The notes beneath the pieces are model-generated. The model saw only the letters and a list, made by a program, of their open reading frames with translations. It did no database searches and had not been told where the DNA came from. From JAIBJN01 sp963839745 (GTDB lineage Bacteria; Actinomycetota; Thermoleophilia; Gaiellales; Gaiellaceae): a stretch of DNA of 64,000 nt. The position numbers were made by a program, and so were the translations under genes. The stretch lies in contig CAWIWC010000013.1 of assembly GCA_963839745.1 (NCBI GenBank), positions 1-64,000 of the forward strand. The letters run 5' to 3'. Shown in pieces: positions 52,835 through 61,579 of this stretch (position 1 is its first letter; every line of letters begins with the position of its first letter).

Positions 52835-53215
52835 CTACAACTCAGGGATCGTCCGCCTCCTCGCCTCTCTCTGTCCTCGGCGGCCGCGGTCACCGCGCTG
52901 AGCCTCCCCGCACCGGCATCGCCCGCGCCCATCGAGGACAGGCGCCCCGCCGTCTTCCTGGCGATCTGCCCCGTCGGCATCGCGCTCACCCGCGTGGTCA
53001 CGTCGCGGGCGGTCGGCGACGGCGCGTACTCGTTCTACCGCGCCGCGTTCTAGAGGGTTCACGGCACGTCGCTCGACACAGCTTGCGTTCGTCGAGCCCT
53101 CGCTCTTAAGGGAAAGGAGGTTACCCACTCCTCTCCATCCTCAATTTATCGCGCACAGGGGGCTTGCGGCAAGCCCCGGGTCGTACCGCATAATCGCCGG
53201 GATGCCGGCCGGAGT
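52835..53215. other. Intergenic stretch with possible gene remnant
   Basis: 381 bases with no complete gene. A plus-strand reading that ends at 53053 (PAVFLAICPVGIALTRVVTS, SFYRAAF) looks protein-like but has no start codon. It may be a fragment. The minus-strand reading here is arginine-rich noise. Confidence 0.35.
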
Positions 53216-53221
53216 GTGGCT

Positions 53222-54721
53222 ATGACCGAGCATGCGGTGGTGATCGCCGGAGGAGGTCCGACAGGGCTGATGATGGCGGGCGAGTTGGCGTTGGCGGGCG
53301 TCGACGTCGCCATTGTCGAGCGGCGCGCCAGCCAGGACCTCCCCGGCTCGCGCGCAGGCGGTCTGCATTCACGCACCATCGAGGTTCTCGATCAGCGTGG
53401 AATCGCCGATCGGTTCCTGTCCGAAGGACAGGAGGCGCAGGTCGCGGCGTTCGCCGGGACCCCGTTGGACATCAGCGACTTTCCCACCCGGCATCCCTAC
53501 GGGCTCGGGCTGTGGCAGAACCACATCGAGCGCATCCTGGCCGACTGGGTCGACGAGCTCGAGGTGCCGATCCATCGCGAACGTGAAGTGACCGGATTCG
53601 CGCAGGGCGACACCGGCGTCGACGTCGAGCTGTCCGACGGCCGGCCGCTGCGGGCGGACTACCTCGTCGGATGCGACGGTGGGCGCAGCGTGATCCGCAA
53701 GGCAGCCGGGATCGAGTTCCCCGGTTGGGATGCGACCACGAGCGCCCTGATCGCCCAGGTCGAAATGACCGAGGAGCCTGAGTTGGGCATCCGCCGCGAT
53801 GCCTCTGGCATGCATGCCCTGGGCAAGGTGGACTACGAGATCCGCGACGGCGAAGTGGTCTACAAGGAAGGAGGGACGGTGGGGGTCATGCTGACCGAGT
53901 CGCACGTCGGATCCACGGCCGAACCCACCTTGCGCGATCTCAGCGAGGCGCTCGTCGCCGTCTACGGGACCGATTACGGGATCCACAGTCCCACATGGAT
54001 CTCCCGGTTCACCGACATGACTCGGCAGGCCGCGACCTACCGCGCGGGGCGCGTCCTGCTGGCGGGCGACGCGGCGCACGTGCACTCCCCGGTCGGTGGA
54101 CAGGGCCTCAACACCGGCGTGCAGGATGCGGTGAACCTGGGCTGGAAGCTGGCGCAGGTGGTCAAGCTGACATCGCCCGAAAGCCTCCTCGATACCTACC
54201 ACGCCGAGCGTCATCCGGTCGCTGCCCGCGTGCTGCGCCACACGATGGCGCAGGTCGCGCTCATGCGCCCCGACGATCGCATCGAGGCGGTGCGCGACAC
54301 CGTGTCCGAGCTGCTGAGCATGGACGAGCCTCGCCGACGATTCGCCGCGATGATGTCCGGTCTGGACATCCACTACGACCTGGGCGAGGGACACCCGCTG
54401 CTCGGACGCCGCATGCCCGACCTCGATCTAGTCACCGCCGACGGCCCGCTGCGCGTGTTCACCCTGCTGCACGACGCCCGGCCGGTACTCCTCAACCTCG
54501 GTGAGCCCGGCGGCTTCGACATCACCCCATGGGCGGATCGGGTTCAGGTGGTCGACGCCGCCTACGCTGGTGCGTGGGAGCTTCCGGCACTCGGGGCGGT
54601 CACTGCTCCCACCGCCGTGTTGATTCGGCCGGACGGATATGTGGCGTGGGTAGGAGACCGAACCCAGACGGGGCTCGCTGACGCCCTCACCACCTGGTTC
54701 GGACCGCCTACTGCGGCATAG
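53222..54721 (+). CDS. FAD-dependent aromatic monooxygenase (Rox/PHBH-like)
   Basis: 499 aa, ATG at 53222. FAD-binding start VVIAGGGPTGLMMAGELALAG, ADYLVGCDGGRSVIRKAAG (DG motif) and RVLLAGDAAHVHSPVGGQGL (GD motif), plus thioredoxin-like C-terminal domain (LLHDARPVLLNLGEPG). N-terminal pattern resembles rifampin monooxygenase-type enzymes, but substrate cannot be read from sequence. Codon use differs from neighbours (more TTG and GGA), hinting at transfer. Confidence 0.9.
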   Translation: MTEHAVVIAGGGPTGLMMAGELALAGVDVAIVERRASQDLPGSRAGGLHSRTIEVLDQRGIADRFLSEGQEAQVAAFAGTPLDISDFPTRHPYGLGLWQNHIERILADWVDELEVPIHREREVTGFAQGDTGVDVELSDGRPLRADYLVGCDGGRSVIRKAAGIEFPGWDATTSALIAQVEMTEEPELGIRRDASGMHALGKVDYEIRDGEVVYKEGGTVGVMLTESHVGSTAEPTLRDLSEALVAVYGTDYGIHSPTWISRFTDMTRQAATYRAGRVLLAGDAAHVHSPVGGQGLNTGVQDAVNLGWKLAQVVKLTSPESLLDTYHAERHPVAARVLRHTMAQVALMRPDDRIEAVRDTVSELLSMDEPRRRFAAMMSGLDIHYDLGEGHPLLGRRMPDLDLVTADGPLRVFTLLHDARPVLLNLGEPGGFDITPWADRVQVVDAAYAGAWELPALGAVTAPTAVLIRPDGYVAWVGDRTQTGLADALTTWFGPPTAA

Positions 54722-54750
54722 CTGTCAGGGGTTCTAAGGTACGGGAGCGG

Positions 54751-55161
54751 ATGCCCCGCGCACCCCTCCCACCCGAGCTCCAGCGCTTCATCGAGAAGCC
54801 GCGCCACGCCGTCGTCGGAACCGTCCGCGCAGACTCGACGCCCGTGACGACGCCCTGCTGGTACGGCGTCGACGCAGCGGGGCGCATCTTCATCTCGATG
54901 GGCGACGACAGCCACAGGCACCGCCACATCCAGGCGAACCCGCGCGTCGCGCTCACGATCCTCGGGGACAACTGGTACTCGCACGTCTCCATCGTCGGCC
55001 GCGCGGTCGAGCTCCGGCCGGATCCCGACCTGGCCGACATCGACGCGCTCTCGCAGCACTACGAGGGCGTTGCGTACGACGACCGCGAGTACCGAGGCGT
55101 GACCGCGTTCATCGAGATCGAGCGCTGGCACACGTGGGGCGACCCGGCCGGCGAGGCCTGA
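54751..55161 (+). CDS. PPOX-class pyridoxamine-5'-phosphate-oxidase-like protein
   Basis: 136 aa. LQRFIEKPRHAVVGTVRADS, VTTPCWYGVDAAGRIFISMG, RHRHIQANPRVALTILGDNW: the split-barrel fold that binds FMN or F420. Actinobacterial members often reduce substrates with F420H2. Gap of 29 bases to the monooxygenase. Confidence 0.85.
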   Translation: MPRAPLPPELQRFIEKPRHAVVGTVRADSTPVTTPCWYGVDAAGRIFISMGDDSHRHRHIQANPRVALTILGDNWYSHVSIVGRAVELRPDPDLADIDALSQHYEGVAYDDREYRGVTAFIEIERWHTWGDPAGEA

Positions 55162-55171
55162 CGGGCCGCGC

Positions 55172-56731
55172 CTACCGCTGGCTGCAGCGCCCGAGCCTGA
55201 ACGAGCCGCCGGAGCCGGTGCCGAGAATGCAGATCCACTCGCCGTCGTCCGTCGGCTCGTCGTAGCGGGTCTGGAAGGACGGGCCGCGCGGGGCCGGCGA
55301 GAGGTCGCAGTACGCCCCGGCGAGAATGCACTCCTGGGAGCCCCAGCGCCCGGGGAACGCGTTCCAGGACGCCTCGTTTCCGTCCTCGTCGATCGGCAAG
55401 GGCTTGAGGCAGCCGTCGCAGGCGAGGTTGTGAGCCCACGGGATCCCCCCGTTGTAGCGGGCCTCGGGCAACGACCCCACCTCCTGCCTGCAGTTGCCGA
55501 AGCACACGTCCGGGTACGAGGCGTGGCTGTTGCGGGCGACGAACGCGACGGGGCGAACCCCGTTGTTGTCGACGGTCCGCTGAACGACTTCGTCCCAGAC
55601 CACCGCGTCTGCCGGAGCCTGCGGCGACGGCAGGTTCCCCCACACCGGCTCGAGCGTCTTCGCCCAGGAGTACGAGAGCAGGTGGGCGTGCTGCGCGTAG
55701 CGCACGGAGGTCGGACCGAGGAGCTCCCCGCCCACGTCGACGCACGACTCGGATTCCGACTCGCACGGCGCCACGACGACGGTCACCCCCTCCCAGTCCC
55801 CCGCGTGCTCCTGACACGTGAACGGCGGCGTCCTGAAGCCGGGCCCGCAGAAGACCTTGTCGGCGACAGGCGAGGGATTCCGGGAGTAGAACCACCAGTA
55901 GTCGAGGAAGCGCCGGTCCCCGTCGCGGGTGACGTGGTAGTAGTAGGCGCTCTCGTCGCCGCCGCCGCGCGGCGCCGGAGCGGACTCGTCGATGTCGAGG
56001 TAGTCGAACGTCATGTCGATGTCCTCGGCGCTCTCGACGTCGTGGCAGCGGTCCACGACGAGGTACTTGCGGCACTGGTCGATCCGGTCGTCCTCGATCG
56101 CCTCGTCGATGTCGAGGGGGTAGCGGAGCTCGCCCGAGTCGAAGAAGAGAAGCGGCCGGAAGGTCATGGCCAGCTGGGCGTCCGAGCCCTCCGCGGCGGC
56201 GAGAGGCACCGGCAGCGCGTCGGGCACGGGATCCGAGGGCGTGAACGGCTTCTGGACGAAAAGGACGACGAGCAGGAGACCGACGGCGACGAACGCCGCG
56301 GGCCAGAGGGGCGGCACGGATTCCTTCCGCCACTTCCGGACGATCGCCACCACGAGCCACACGAGGAACGCCCCGCCGAGGATGAGGGCGCCGGCGAGCC
56401 AGTTGACCAGCGCGATGGGGATGCCGACGAGCACCACGAGCGTCGCTGCGAACGCACGCGTGAGGACGAACCTGTCGTCTCGCTTGAAGAGGGACAGCTG
56501 GAGCCGCCGGAGGATCCAGAGCGCGAGCGTCATGATCACGATCGCGAAGACGAGATCCCCCCACAGCCCGCCTCCGCGCAGGAGCCAGTTGATGAGGATC
56601 AGGAAGCCGAGCGCGAGCAGGAGGACGGCGACGAACGCCCCGACGCGCAGGCTCAGCCCCCGGTCGGGGAGGCCGCGGACCCAGGCCACGAACCTGTCCC
56701 GCTGCGCCTTGAGCCACGTGAAGAGCCTCAT
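55172..56731 (-). CDS. Membrane protein with Vps62-like domain
   Basis: 519 aa from ATG at 56731 (a GTG-type start further out gives 552 aa but adds an unlikely leader). Four to five helices (VAVLLLALGFLILINWLL, VFAIVIMTLALWILRRL, ATLVVLVGIPIALVNWLAGA, FVAVGLLLVVLFV), then an extracytoplasmic domain with LDYWWFYSRNPSPVADKV, AGDWEGVTVVV and VAFVARNSHASYP, the signature of Vps62-type proteins. Six or more Cys probably form disulfides. Function unknown. Confidence 0.8.
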   Translation of the reverse strand: MRLFTWLKAQRDRFVAWVRGLPDRGLSLRVGAFVAVLLLALGFLILINWLLRGGGLWGDLVFAIVIMTLALWILRRLQLSLFKRDDRFVLTRAFAATLVVLVGIPIALVNWLAGALILGGAFLVWLVVAIVRKWRKESVPPLWPAAFVAVGLLLVVLFVQKPFTPSDPVPDALPVPLAAAEGSDAQLAMTFRPLLFFDSGELRYPLDIDEAIEDDRIDQCRKYLVVDRCHDVESAEDIDMTFDYLDIDESAPAPRGGGDESAYYYHVTRDGDRRFLDYWWFYSRNPSPVADKVFCGPGFRTPPFTCQEHAGDWEGVTVVVAPCESESESCVDVGGELLGPTSVRYAQHAHLLSYSWAKTLEPVWGNLPSPQAPADAVVWDEVVQRTVDNNGVRPVAFVARNSHASYPDVCFGNCRQEVGSLPEARYNGGIPWAHNLACDGCLKPLPIDEDGNEASWNAFPGRWGSQECILAGAYCDLSPAPRGPSFQTRYDEPTDDGEWICILGTGSGGSFRLGRCSQR

Positions 56732-56866
56732 TCGCGGAAGTGTCGTCCTGTGGGCGGACGGCGAGGCCTTGACCTGCTTGGCCCGCGGCGCCTTCGTGCC
56801 GAGTGTGACGAGCCGCCTGCTCCAAGTCAATCGGCGACCGGCCCGGCGCCCTGCCGCGGCAGAGTG

Positions 56867-56898
56867 TTACGCGGGGTTCGACTCCCGCCGCCCTCCAC
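56867..56898 (+). other. tmRNA/tRNA 3'-end-like remnant, possible attachment site
   Basis: ACGCGGGGTTCGACTCCCGC followed by CGCCCTCCA resembles the 3' end of a tmRNA (T-arm plus acceptor strand), with one extra G and one extra C. No 5' half, anticodon or tag-peptide reading frame lies nearby. Such 3' fragments are typically left by integrative elements. Confidence 0.5.
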
Positions 56899-56909
56899 TC
56901 GAGACGTGA

Positions 56910-57959
56910 TCAGCCGGCGGCGTCGGTCGGCAAAGAGGCCGGGCGGTACCGCTTCCAGGTCACCCCGGCGAGAAGGCCGATTACCAGCGTGGGCACGATG
57001 GTCATCGCGCGATAAACGAGGACTGCCGCCACGACTTCCACCTGGTCGCCGTCGAAGCCAACGAGAGCGGTCGTCAGGCCCAGCTCGACGATGCCCAGCC
57101 CTCCCGGCGTGATCGGGATCGAACCGAGGAGTCGTGCGAGCGACCAGGCGGCAAAGGCTTCGACCGCGCTCACCTCGCTCCCGGAGACCCCGAGAACGCG
57201 GAGTGAGACGAGCAGGACGAGAAAGACGGTGAGCTGCCCGGCGAGGGTTGCGAGCGTGAGCACGTGCCAGCGGCCTCTGAGGAGCCGGTTCGTCCGGCTG
57301 CGAAAGCGGACGAACGACTCTCCGTCCCATCGCACGGGCTCCCGTCGGATCAACCGGAGCCCCCGGGAGACGATCCGGGCCGCGAGGTCACCGAGCCGGC
57401 GAGCGAGCCTGGGAGTGCTCAGGCCGGCCGCGAAGCCCGCCACAACGACGACGAAGATCGCCAGACCGACGGCGGCGATCGAGTCGAGGGCGGTGTGGGC
57501 GTCGCCGCTCAGGGCAAGGAGGGCGAGGGCGACCGTCGGGAAGGCCAGCATCGCGAGCTGGTTCCAGACACCCGTGACCGCGACCGCCAGACCGACCGCG
57601 GCGCTCGCGAAGCCCCAGGCGCGGAGCATCGCGAACGACAGCGCCATCCCGACGGCGACTCCCGCGGGAGCGACGTAGGTCGACGCCGTCGAGGCCTGGG
57701 TGACGACGAACGCCTGGCGGAAGCCGAGGCCCGGCAGCGCCGCCATCCAGGGCGGCGCGAACGTGACGAGGTTCAGCAGCGTTGCTCCGAACAGGAGAGC
57801 GATTTCCGTCCACGACAGCGTCTTGACGACGCCCCAGACGTCCCGGTAGTCGGCGATTTGCGGAAGGACGAAGAAGAAGGTCACTACGACGACGGCGACA
57901 GCGACGCCGGCCCCGAGCATGTGCCGCTTCGAAACTCTCCTTCGGCGATCGGCCACCAT
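56910..57959 (-). CDS. Flippase-like membrane protein (UPF0104 / LPG synthase TM region)
   Basis: 349 aa from ATG 57959. About eight helices; landmarks AFVVTQASTASTYVAPAGVA and GSIPITPGGLGIVELGLTTA are the family signature. It stands alone without the soluble aminoacyl-transferase part, so it is likely a lipid flippase. Near the possible attachment site. Confidence 0.85.
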   Translation of the reverse strand: MVADRRRRVSKRHMLGAGVAVAVVVVTFFFVLPQIADYRDVWGVVKTLSWTEIALLFGATLLNLVTFAPPWMAALPGLGFRQAFVVTQASTASTYVAPAGVAVGMALSFAMLRAWGFASAAVGLAVAVTGVWNQLAMLAFPTVALALLALSGDAHTALDSIAAVGLAIFVVVVAGFAAGLSTPRLARRLGDLAARIVSRGLRLIRREPVRWDGESFVRFRSRTNRLLRGRWHVLTLATLAGQLTVFLVLLVSLRVLGVSGSEVSAVEAFAAWSLARLLGSIPITPGGLGIVELGLTTALVGFDGDQVEVVAAVLVYRAMTIVPTLVIGLLAGVTWKRYRPASLPTDAAG

Positions 57960-58158
57960 CCGTCGGGATTGTGAGCGACCGGCACCATCCATGTGCCGAG
58001 CCACCTTCCTGTGCCGCCCACGCAGCACACAACGATTCCTGAATCAGAGAGCTCCCTGACGTGCTGGCTCCCGGTGGAAGAGCGAGCCGCGCTCCGGGAC
58101 ACTTTCGGTCGTCCACTGCGGCCAGAGGCCGCGCCAACAGCGATTCGGGAGGCTCGAC

Positions 58159-58662
58159 ATGGATCCGTTCATCGGTGAGATCCGACTCGTTCCCTTCAAC
58201 TTCGCTCCCCGAGGCTGGGCGCTCTGCGCGGGGCAACTGTTGCCGATCAACCAGAACCAGGCGCTCTTCGCTCTGCTCGGGACGGAATACGGCGGAGACG
58301 GACGGACGACGTTCGCCCTCCCTGACCTGCGCGGACGCATTCCGATCGGCGCCGGCCAGCCCCCCACCGGATCCAGTTACCCGCTCGGCGCAACGGGCGG
58401 ACAGGAGACGGTCGAGCTGACGACGCGCCAGCTCCCAGCACACGCCCACGCCGTACACGCGACCAGCGCAGCCGGCACGACGAAGAACCCGGCGACAGCG
58501 TTCCCGGCGGGCGGAGGCGCGTACGCCGCGCAGCGAAACGTCCGCATGAAAGCGGCGATGATCGGCCGGACGGGCGGCGGCGAGGGGCACGAGAACAGGC
58601 AGCCCTATCTGAGCCTGAACTACATCATTGCGCTTCAGGGGATCTTCCCCGCGCAGAGCTGA
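58159..58662 (+). CDS. Phage tail-collar domain protein
   Basis: 167 aa, ATG at 58159. FIGEIRLVPFNFAPRGWALC, GQLLPINQNQALFALLGTEY, FALPDLRGRIPIGAGQ and LSLNYIIALQGIFP are the tail-collar/MdpB signature. Not accompanied by other phage genes; a domesticated stand-alone member is likely. Confidence 0.9.
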   Translation: MDPFIGEIRLVPFNFAPRGWALCAGQLLPINQNQALFALLGTEYGGDGRTTFALPDLRGRIPIGAGQPPTGSSYPLGATGGQETVELTTRQLPAHAHAVHATSAAGTTKNPATAFPAGGGAYAAQRNVRMKAAMIGRTGGGEGHENRQPYLSLNYIIALQGIFPAQS

Positions 58663-58799
58663 CACGTTTTCAAAGAAGAGGAAGAAGAGGCCCAGCGGCT
58701 ACAGTCTGAAATCTGCCGGCGGGCAAGCGAGGGAGCGGCCTTGCCTGCGCTAACGAAGTCCGTCGGCATCCGTCGTCAAGCTGGAGAACTGACCCATCG

Positions 58800-59753
58800 G
58801 TGACTTCGAAGGTTCCCAGCCGCGTCGCCAAGCTCGCGCAAGCGGTGCGCTCCGCAGCGCGGGCGGTGGCCCCTGCTGCCGCCCTTCTACTGGTGGGCGT
58901 CGCGGCGTTCGCGCTGCTCAAATGGGTTCCGCTCGGTTCGGAGCGCGACCCTAGGGCCCGCGGCGGGAAAGACGAGCTGGCTATATGGCAGCTGCTGATC
59001 GCAGGCGAAGTCGTCGTGTGGGCGCTTTTCGCGGCCATGGGGTTCCGGATGCTGAAAACGCTCCGCGCTCGTCTGCCCGCCGCGCTGCTGCACGCACGCT
59101 GGCGTGAGACAGCCGAGTTCCTTTTCCTCGTCTACGGCGCGGTGGCGCTCCTGCTCGCGCTCGGATGGGTGGCGAACCTTGCGAGCCCGACCGTGCTGCA
59201 GGGGCAACAATGGAAGAACGCGGTGCTCCACTTGGTCGCAGGGGTCGCGATCTTTCCCTTCCTGGTCGTCCTGAAGCGGATTCAGCTGTGCGCGGACGAG
59301 GAGCGTCGTGGTCGGCGACGACGTGCGACATCGAGCTCCACCGTCTCTTGCGCGGGTATTTGCGATCGGCCACCATGTGCCTCGGAGCGATCATCGCACT
59401 GGCGGTGGTCGCGACAGGGGCGCTCAGAAACGCGGTCGAGGTCGCAAAGCTCGATCCGCTGCCCGAGACGTTCGTCGTCCTCTACGGCGCCTGGTTCACC
59501 GCCATTCTCGGCGCGATTTACCTTTACGTGTTCGGGGCCTTGAGAAGCGCGGTCGCCGGATCGTGGATGGGGCGGCCCTGCTCAAACGAGGCGATCTAGC
59601 GTCCGCACAGGACGACGACGCGACCAACCGCGTGCGGAAGGGCCTTACGAAGAGCTTGAGCTGGGTGGCGACCCGAGAAAGAATCTCGAAGGGCTCGTGG
59701 CGGTCTTCGCGCCGCTAATCGGCGCCCTCCTCAGCCAGCTCGGCGGACTATGA
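58800..59753 (+). pseudogene. Membrane protein gene broken by three frameshifts
   Basis: Begins as an intact membrane protein (ALLLVGVAAFALLKWVPLGS, LIAGEVVVWALFAAMGFRML, LFLVYGAVALLLALGWVANL, AVLHLVAGVAIFPFLVVLKR). Near 59310 the reading changes frame and continues with MCLGAIIALAVVATGAL and FVVLYGAWFTAILGAIYLYV. Near 59560 it changes again to DGAALLKRGDLASAQDDD, and near 59635 back to the first frame: GPYEELELGGDPRKNLEGLV, ALLSQLGGL then stop. Each change equals one lost base. Reported as pseudogene, but sequence deletions could also explain it. Confidence 0.65.
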
Positions 59754-59771
59754 CGTTTGCGCGCAACTGGC

Positions 59772-59797
59772 GAAAGCCTCGGGTAACCGGGGCTTTC
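59772..59797 (+). terminator. Rho-independent terminator
   Basis: GAAAGCCTCGG, loop GTAA, CCGGGGCTTTC: an 11-bp stem with one U-G pair, followed by TCTTTGAA. Lies just after the broken membrane gene. Confidence 0.8.
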
Positions 59798-59948
59798 TCT
59801 TTGAATGAGTAAGTACCGGACAGACGAGGGTGTAGCTGGGCGCTCGCCCCCTTGAGACGACAGTCCCGTAGGCGAGCGAGCGAAACCCGATCGGCCGATG
59901 AGGCTTCGGTCGGTTTCACGGGAATCCGGATCGGGGAACCAGCTTTCC

Positions 59949-60143
59949 ATGGCAGGCATGGCAGGAGTCGTGGTCGCAATGATGGGAATCGCCGGACTCG
60001 CGATTCTTCCTACGATGCTCCTACCCGGCGCGGGTCTCATCGGCGCCACGGTCGTCATCGTCCTTGGCGGGGGAAGCGTTGCCTGGCTGCTGCTGGAGGT
60101 TGCCAACGGGCGAGCCCCAACACGACCAAGGAGGCTGCGGTGA
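59949..60143 (+). CDS. Small two-helix membrane protein
   Basis: 64 aa, ATG at 59949. Hydrophobic halves AGMAGVVVAMMGIAGLAIL and GLIGATVVIVLGGGSVAWLL, basic end RAPTRPRRLR. Overlaps the next gene by GTGA. Function unknown. Confidence 0.55.
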   Translation: MAGMAGVVVAMMGIAGLAILPTMLLPGAGLIGATVVIVLGGGSVAWLLLEVANGRAPTRPRRLR

Positions 60144-60352
60144 CGTGCACGAGTTACCTGATCACGCCGGTGACGTTCGACAAGTACGTCGATCCAGATG
60201 AGGTTGCACGGCAGTTCACAGAGTTTGTCCATCGTGCCTTCCGTGAGGCTCCGGGGATGCTGGACGACGTCGGAGTGACGTTCATCGGGACGAGCGTTGT
60301 CCAGCCCGGAGTTGACGACATCGTGCTCGGCTTCTCAAGCGGCCGTCCATAG
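60140..60352 (+). CDS. Small hypothetical protein
   Basis: 70 aa, GTG at 60140 with AAGGAGG upstream and a GTGA overlap. Contains CTSYLITPVTFDKYVDPDEV, RQFTEFVHRAFREAPGMLDD. No family recognised; too short for a firm call. Confidence 0.5.
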   Translation: MTCTSYLITPVTFDKYVDPDEVARQFTEFVHRAFREAPGMLDDVGVTFIGTSVVQPGVDDIVLGFSSGRP

Positions 60353-60519
60353 CGCGTCCGTCGAGTCGCTTTCGCGTCGAGCGAAGCGGAAAGCGCGGCA
60401 ACCGCTTTTTTCACCGCCGCCTTTCTTGCCGACGAGGGCGTGGCCGGCCGGCTCGCGGACGCGCCGGAGCCGTTCTGGCGCCATGTGCGCGCGGCGCAGC
60501 GAGTCAACAAGCCTGCGGA

Positions 60520-60548
60520 TTAACAGCGTTTTAAGGACTGCGTAAGTC
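60520..60548 (+). promoter_or_regulatory. Possible promoter with TTAACAGCGTTTT motif
   Basis: TTAACA at 60520-60525, a 17-base spacer, TAAGTC at 60543-60548, ahead of the secreted-protein gene. The 13-mer TTAACAGCGTTTT also occurs at 24787-24799. Confidence 0.35.
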
Positions 60549-60601
60549 CCGCACAACCTTTGCCGCCTAGCGTCCGGCGGATCCGACAGAGAGGAGTAGC
60601 A

Positions 60602-60985
60602 GTGAGACGTTTGCTACTGCTGGGGGTGCTGACGGCAATCGCGACTGGGGTTTTCTCGGCGCCGGCCATGGCCGACGGGAACTCGCTCGGGCCGCCTGGC
60701 GGCACGATCTACGCGTTCGACGAAGCGTTCCTGGTGATTGCGACGCCAACGTCGCTTCCGGACGCGGGGCCGACGGACACTCTCTACAACTTCCCGGACT
60801 GCCAGAGTTGCGTATCAGTCTCCGAGGCGGCGCCCGGCCACCCCGGCTACAACGGCGGCCGCTGGAAGGTTGTGGACGCGTACGGGATCACAAGCCAGTT
60901 GACCAACGCGGACGATGTCGTCGCCACGGCGAGCGCCCTCGTTGACACCGGCGTCCGCTTCGTGTGCCCGCTCGTCAAGAGCTAG
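60602..60985 (+). CDS. Small secreted hypothetical protein
   Basis: 127 aa from GTG at 60602 with AGAGGAG upstream. Signal peptide RRLLLLGVLTAIATGVFS, cleavage near AMA. Mature part has CQSC plus one more Cys and GGRWKVVDAYGITSQLTNAD. No family recognised. Followed by a strong hairpin. Confidence 0.65.
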   Translation: MRRLLLLGVLTAIATGVFSAPAMADGNSLGPPGGTIYAFDEAFLVIATPTSLPDAGPTDTLYNFPDCQSCVSVSEAAPGHPGYNGGRWKVVDAYGITSQLTNADDVVATASALVDTGVRFVCPLVKS

Positions 60986-60996
60986 ACGCCCTTTCC

Positions 60997-61030
60997 GTCA
61001 GGAGCGGGGCGGTAGCGCCCCGCTCCTGAC
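60997..61030 (+). terminator. Hairpin after the secreted gene
   Basis: Perfect 15-bp stem GTCAGGAGCGGGGCG / CGCCCCGCTCCTGAC with loop GTAG; no T run after it. Confidence 0.65.
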
Positions 61031-61230
61031 GCGTCGCCAATAGTCCGAGCACCTGCCCGGAGTCACGCCCTCTTCGGCCATCTAGGCAACCGCGCCGTCG
61101 CCTCGTAGCCTGACCTGGCCGGGGCGCAGGTCAGGGCCGGGCCTTTCGGCCCTACGCCCCGGCCTGATCTCGCCTTTAGGGAGTCGTCGCCCTCGATCAC
61201 AACCCCGTCCGCCGGCGCCTCCCGCTCATC

Positions 61231-61295
61231 CTTCTCGAACCGCGGCACCGGCCCGCCCGTAACCCTCCGCGATCCAGAGCGCGAACGCGGCCGGG
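61231..61295. repeat. Direct repeat, left copy
   Basis: About 65 bases beginning CTTCTCGAACCGCGGCACC and ending GAACGCGGCCGG, repeated with few changes at 61482-61545. Confidence 0.7.
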
Positions 61296-61481
61296 TAGTG
61301 CTCCTCGGCGATGCCGCGCTCGTCGACGTAGCGGTCGAAATCCTCGACACCGGGCACGCCGGCAGCGTAAACGCCCTCGGTCAACAGCCCGCCGGAGCGA
61401 ACACTGGGAGGCGCGGCTACCACCACAGCATGTACATACAGATGCACGAGACTCCCAGAACATGCGCCGCGGCCGTTCGAC

Positions 61482-61545
61482 CTTCTCGAACCGCGGCACC
61501 CGCCCGCCGGTGACCTCGGCGATCCAGAGGGCGAACGCGGCCGGC
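61482..61545. repeat. Direct repeat, right copy
   Basis: Partner of the repeat at 61231-61295, about 250 bases away, in the same orientation. Confidence 0.7.
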
Positions 61546-61579
61546 CGGCCCACGCCGACAAACGGCGGGCCCGTCTGAC

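Larger units (their letters stand above)
61197..61561 (-). pseudogene. Degenerate duplicated fragment
   Basis: Two partial copies of one coding fragment on the minus strand, each carrying AAFALWIAE followed by (V)TGG(R/P)VPRFEK in scattered frames. No start and no complete gene. A neighbouring piece reads FDRYVDERGIAEEHYP. The source family is not recognised. Confidence 0.45.

Noticed and set aside
52835..53128. Minus-strand gene of 97 codons
   Set aside because: Arg/Gly-rich sequence without motif or Shine-Dalgarno; more likely antisense noise over a remnant.
56820..56898. Complete tRNA gene
   Set aside because: Only the T-arm and 3' acceptor strand can be formed; no D-arm, anticodon arm or matching 5' acceptor strand is present.
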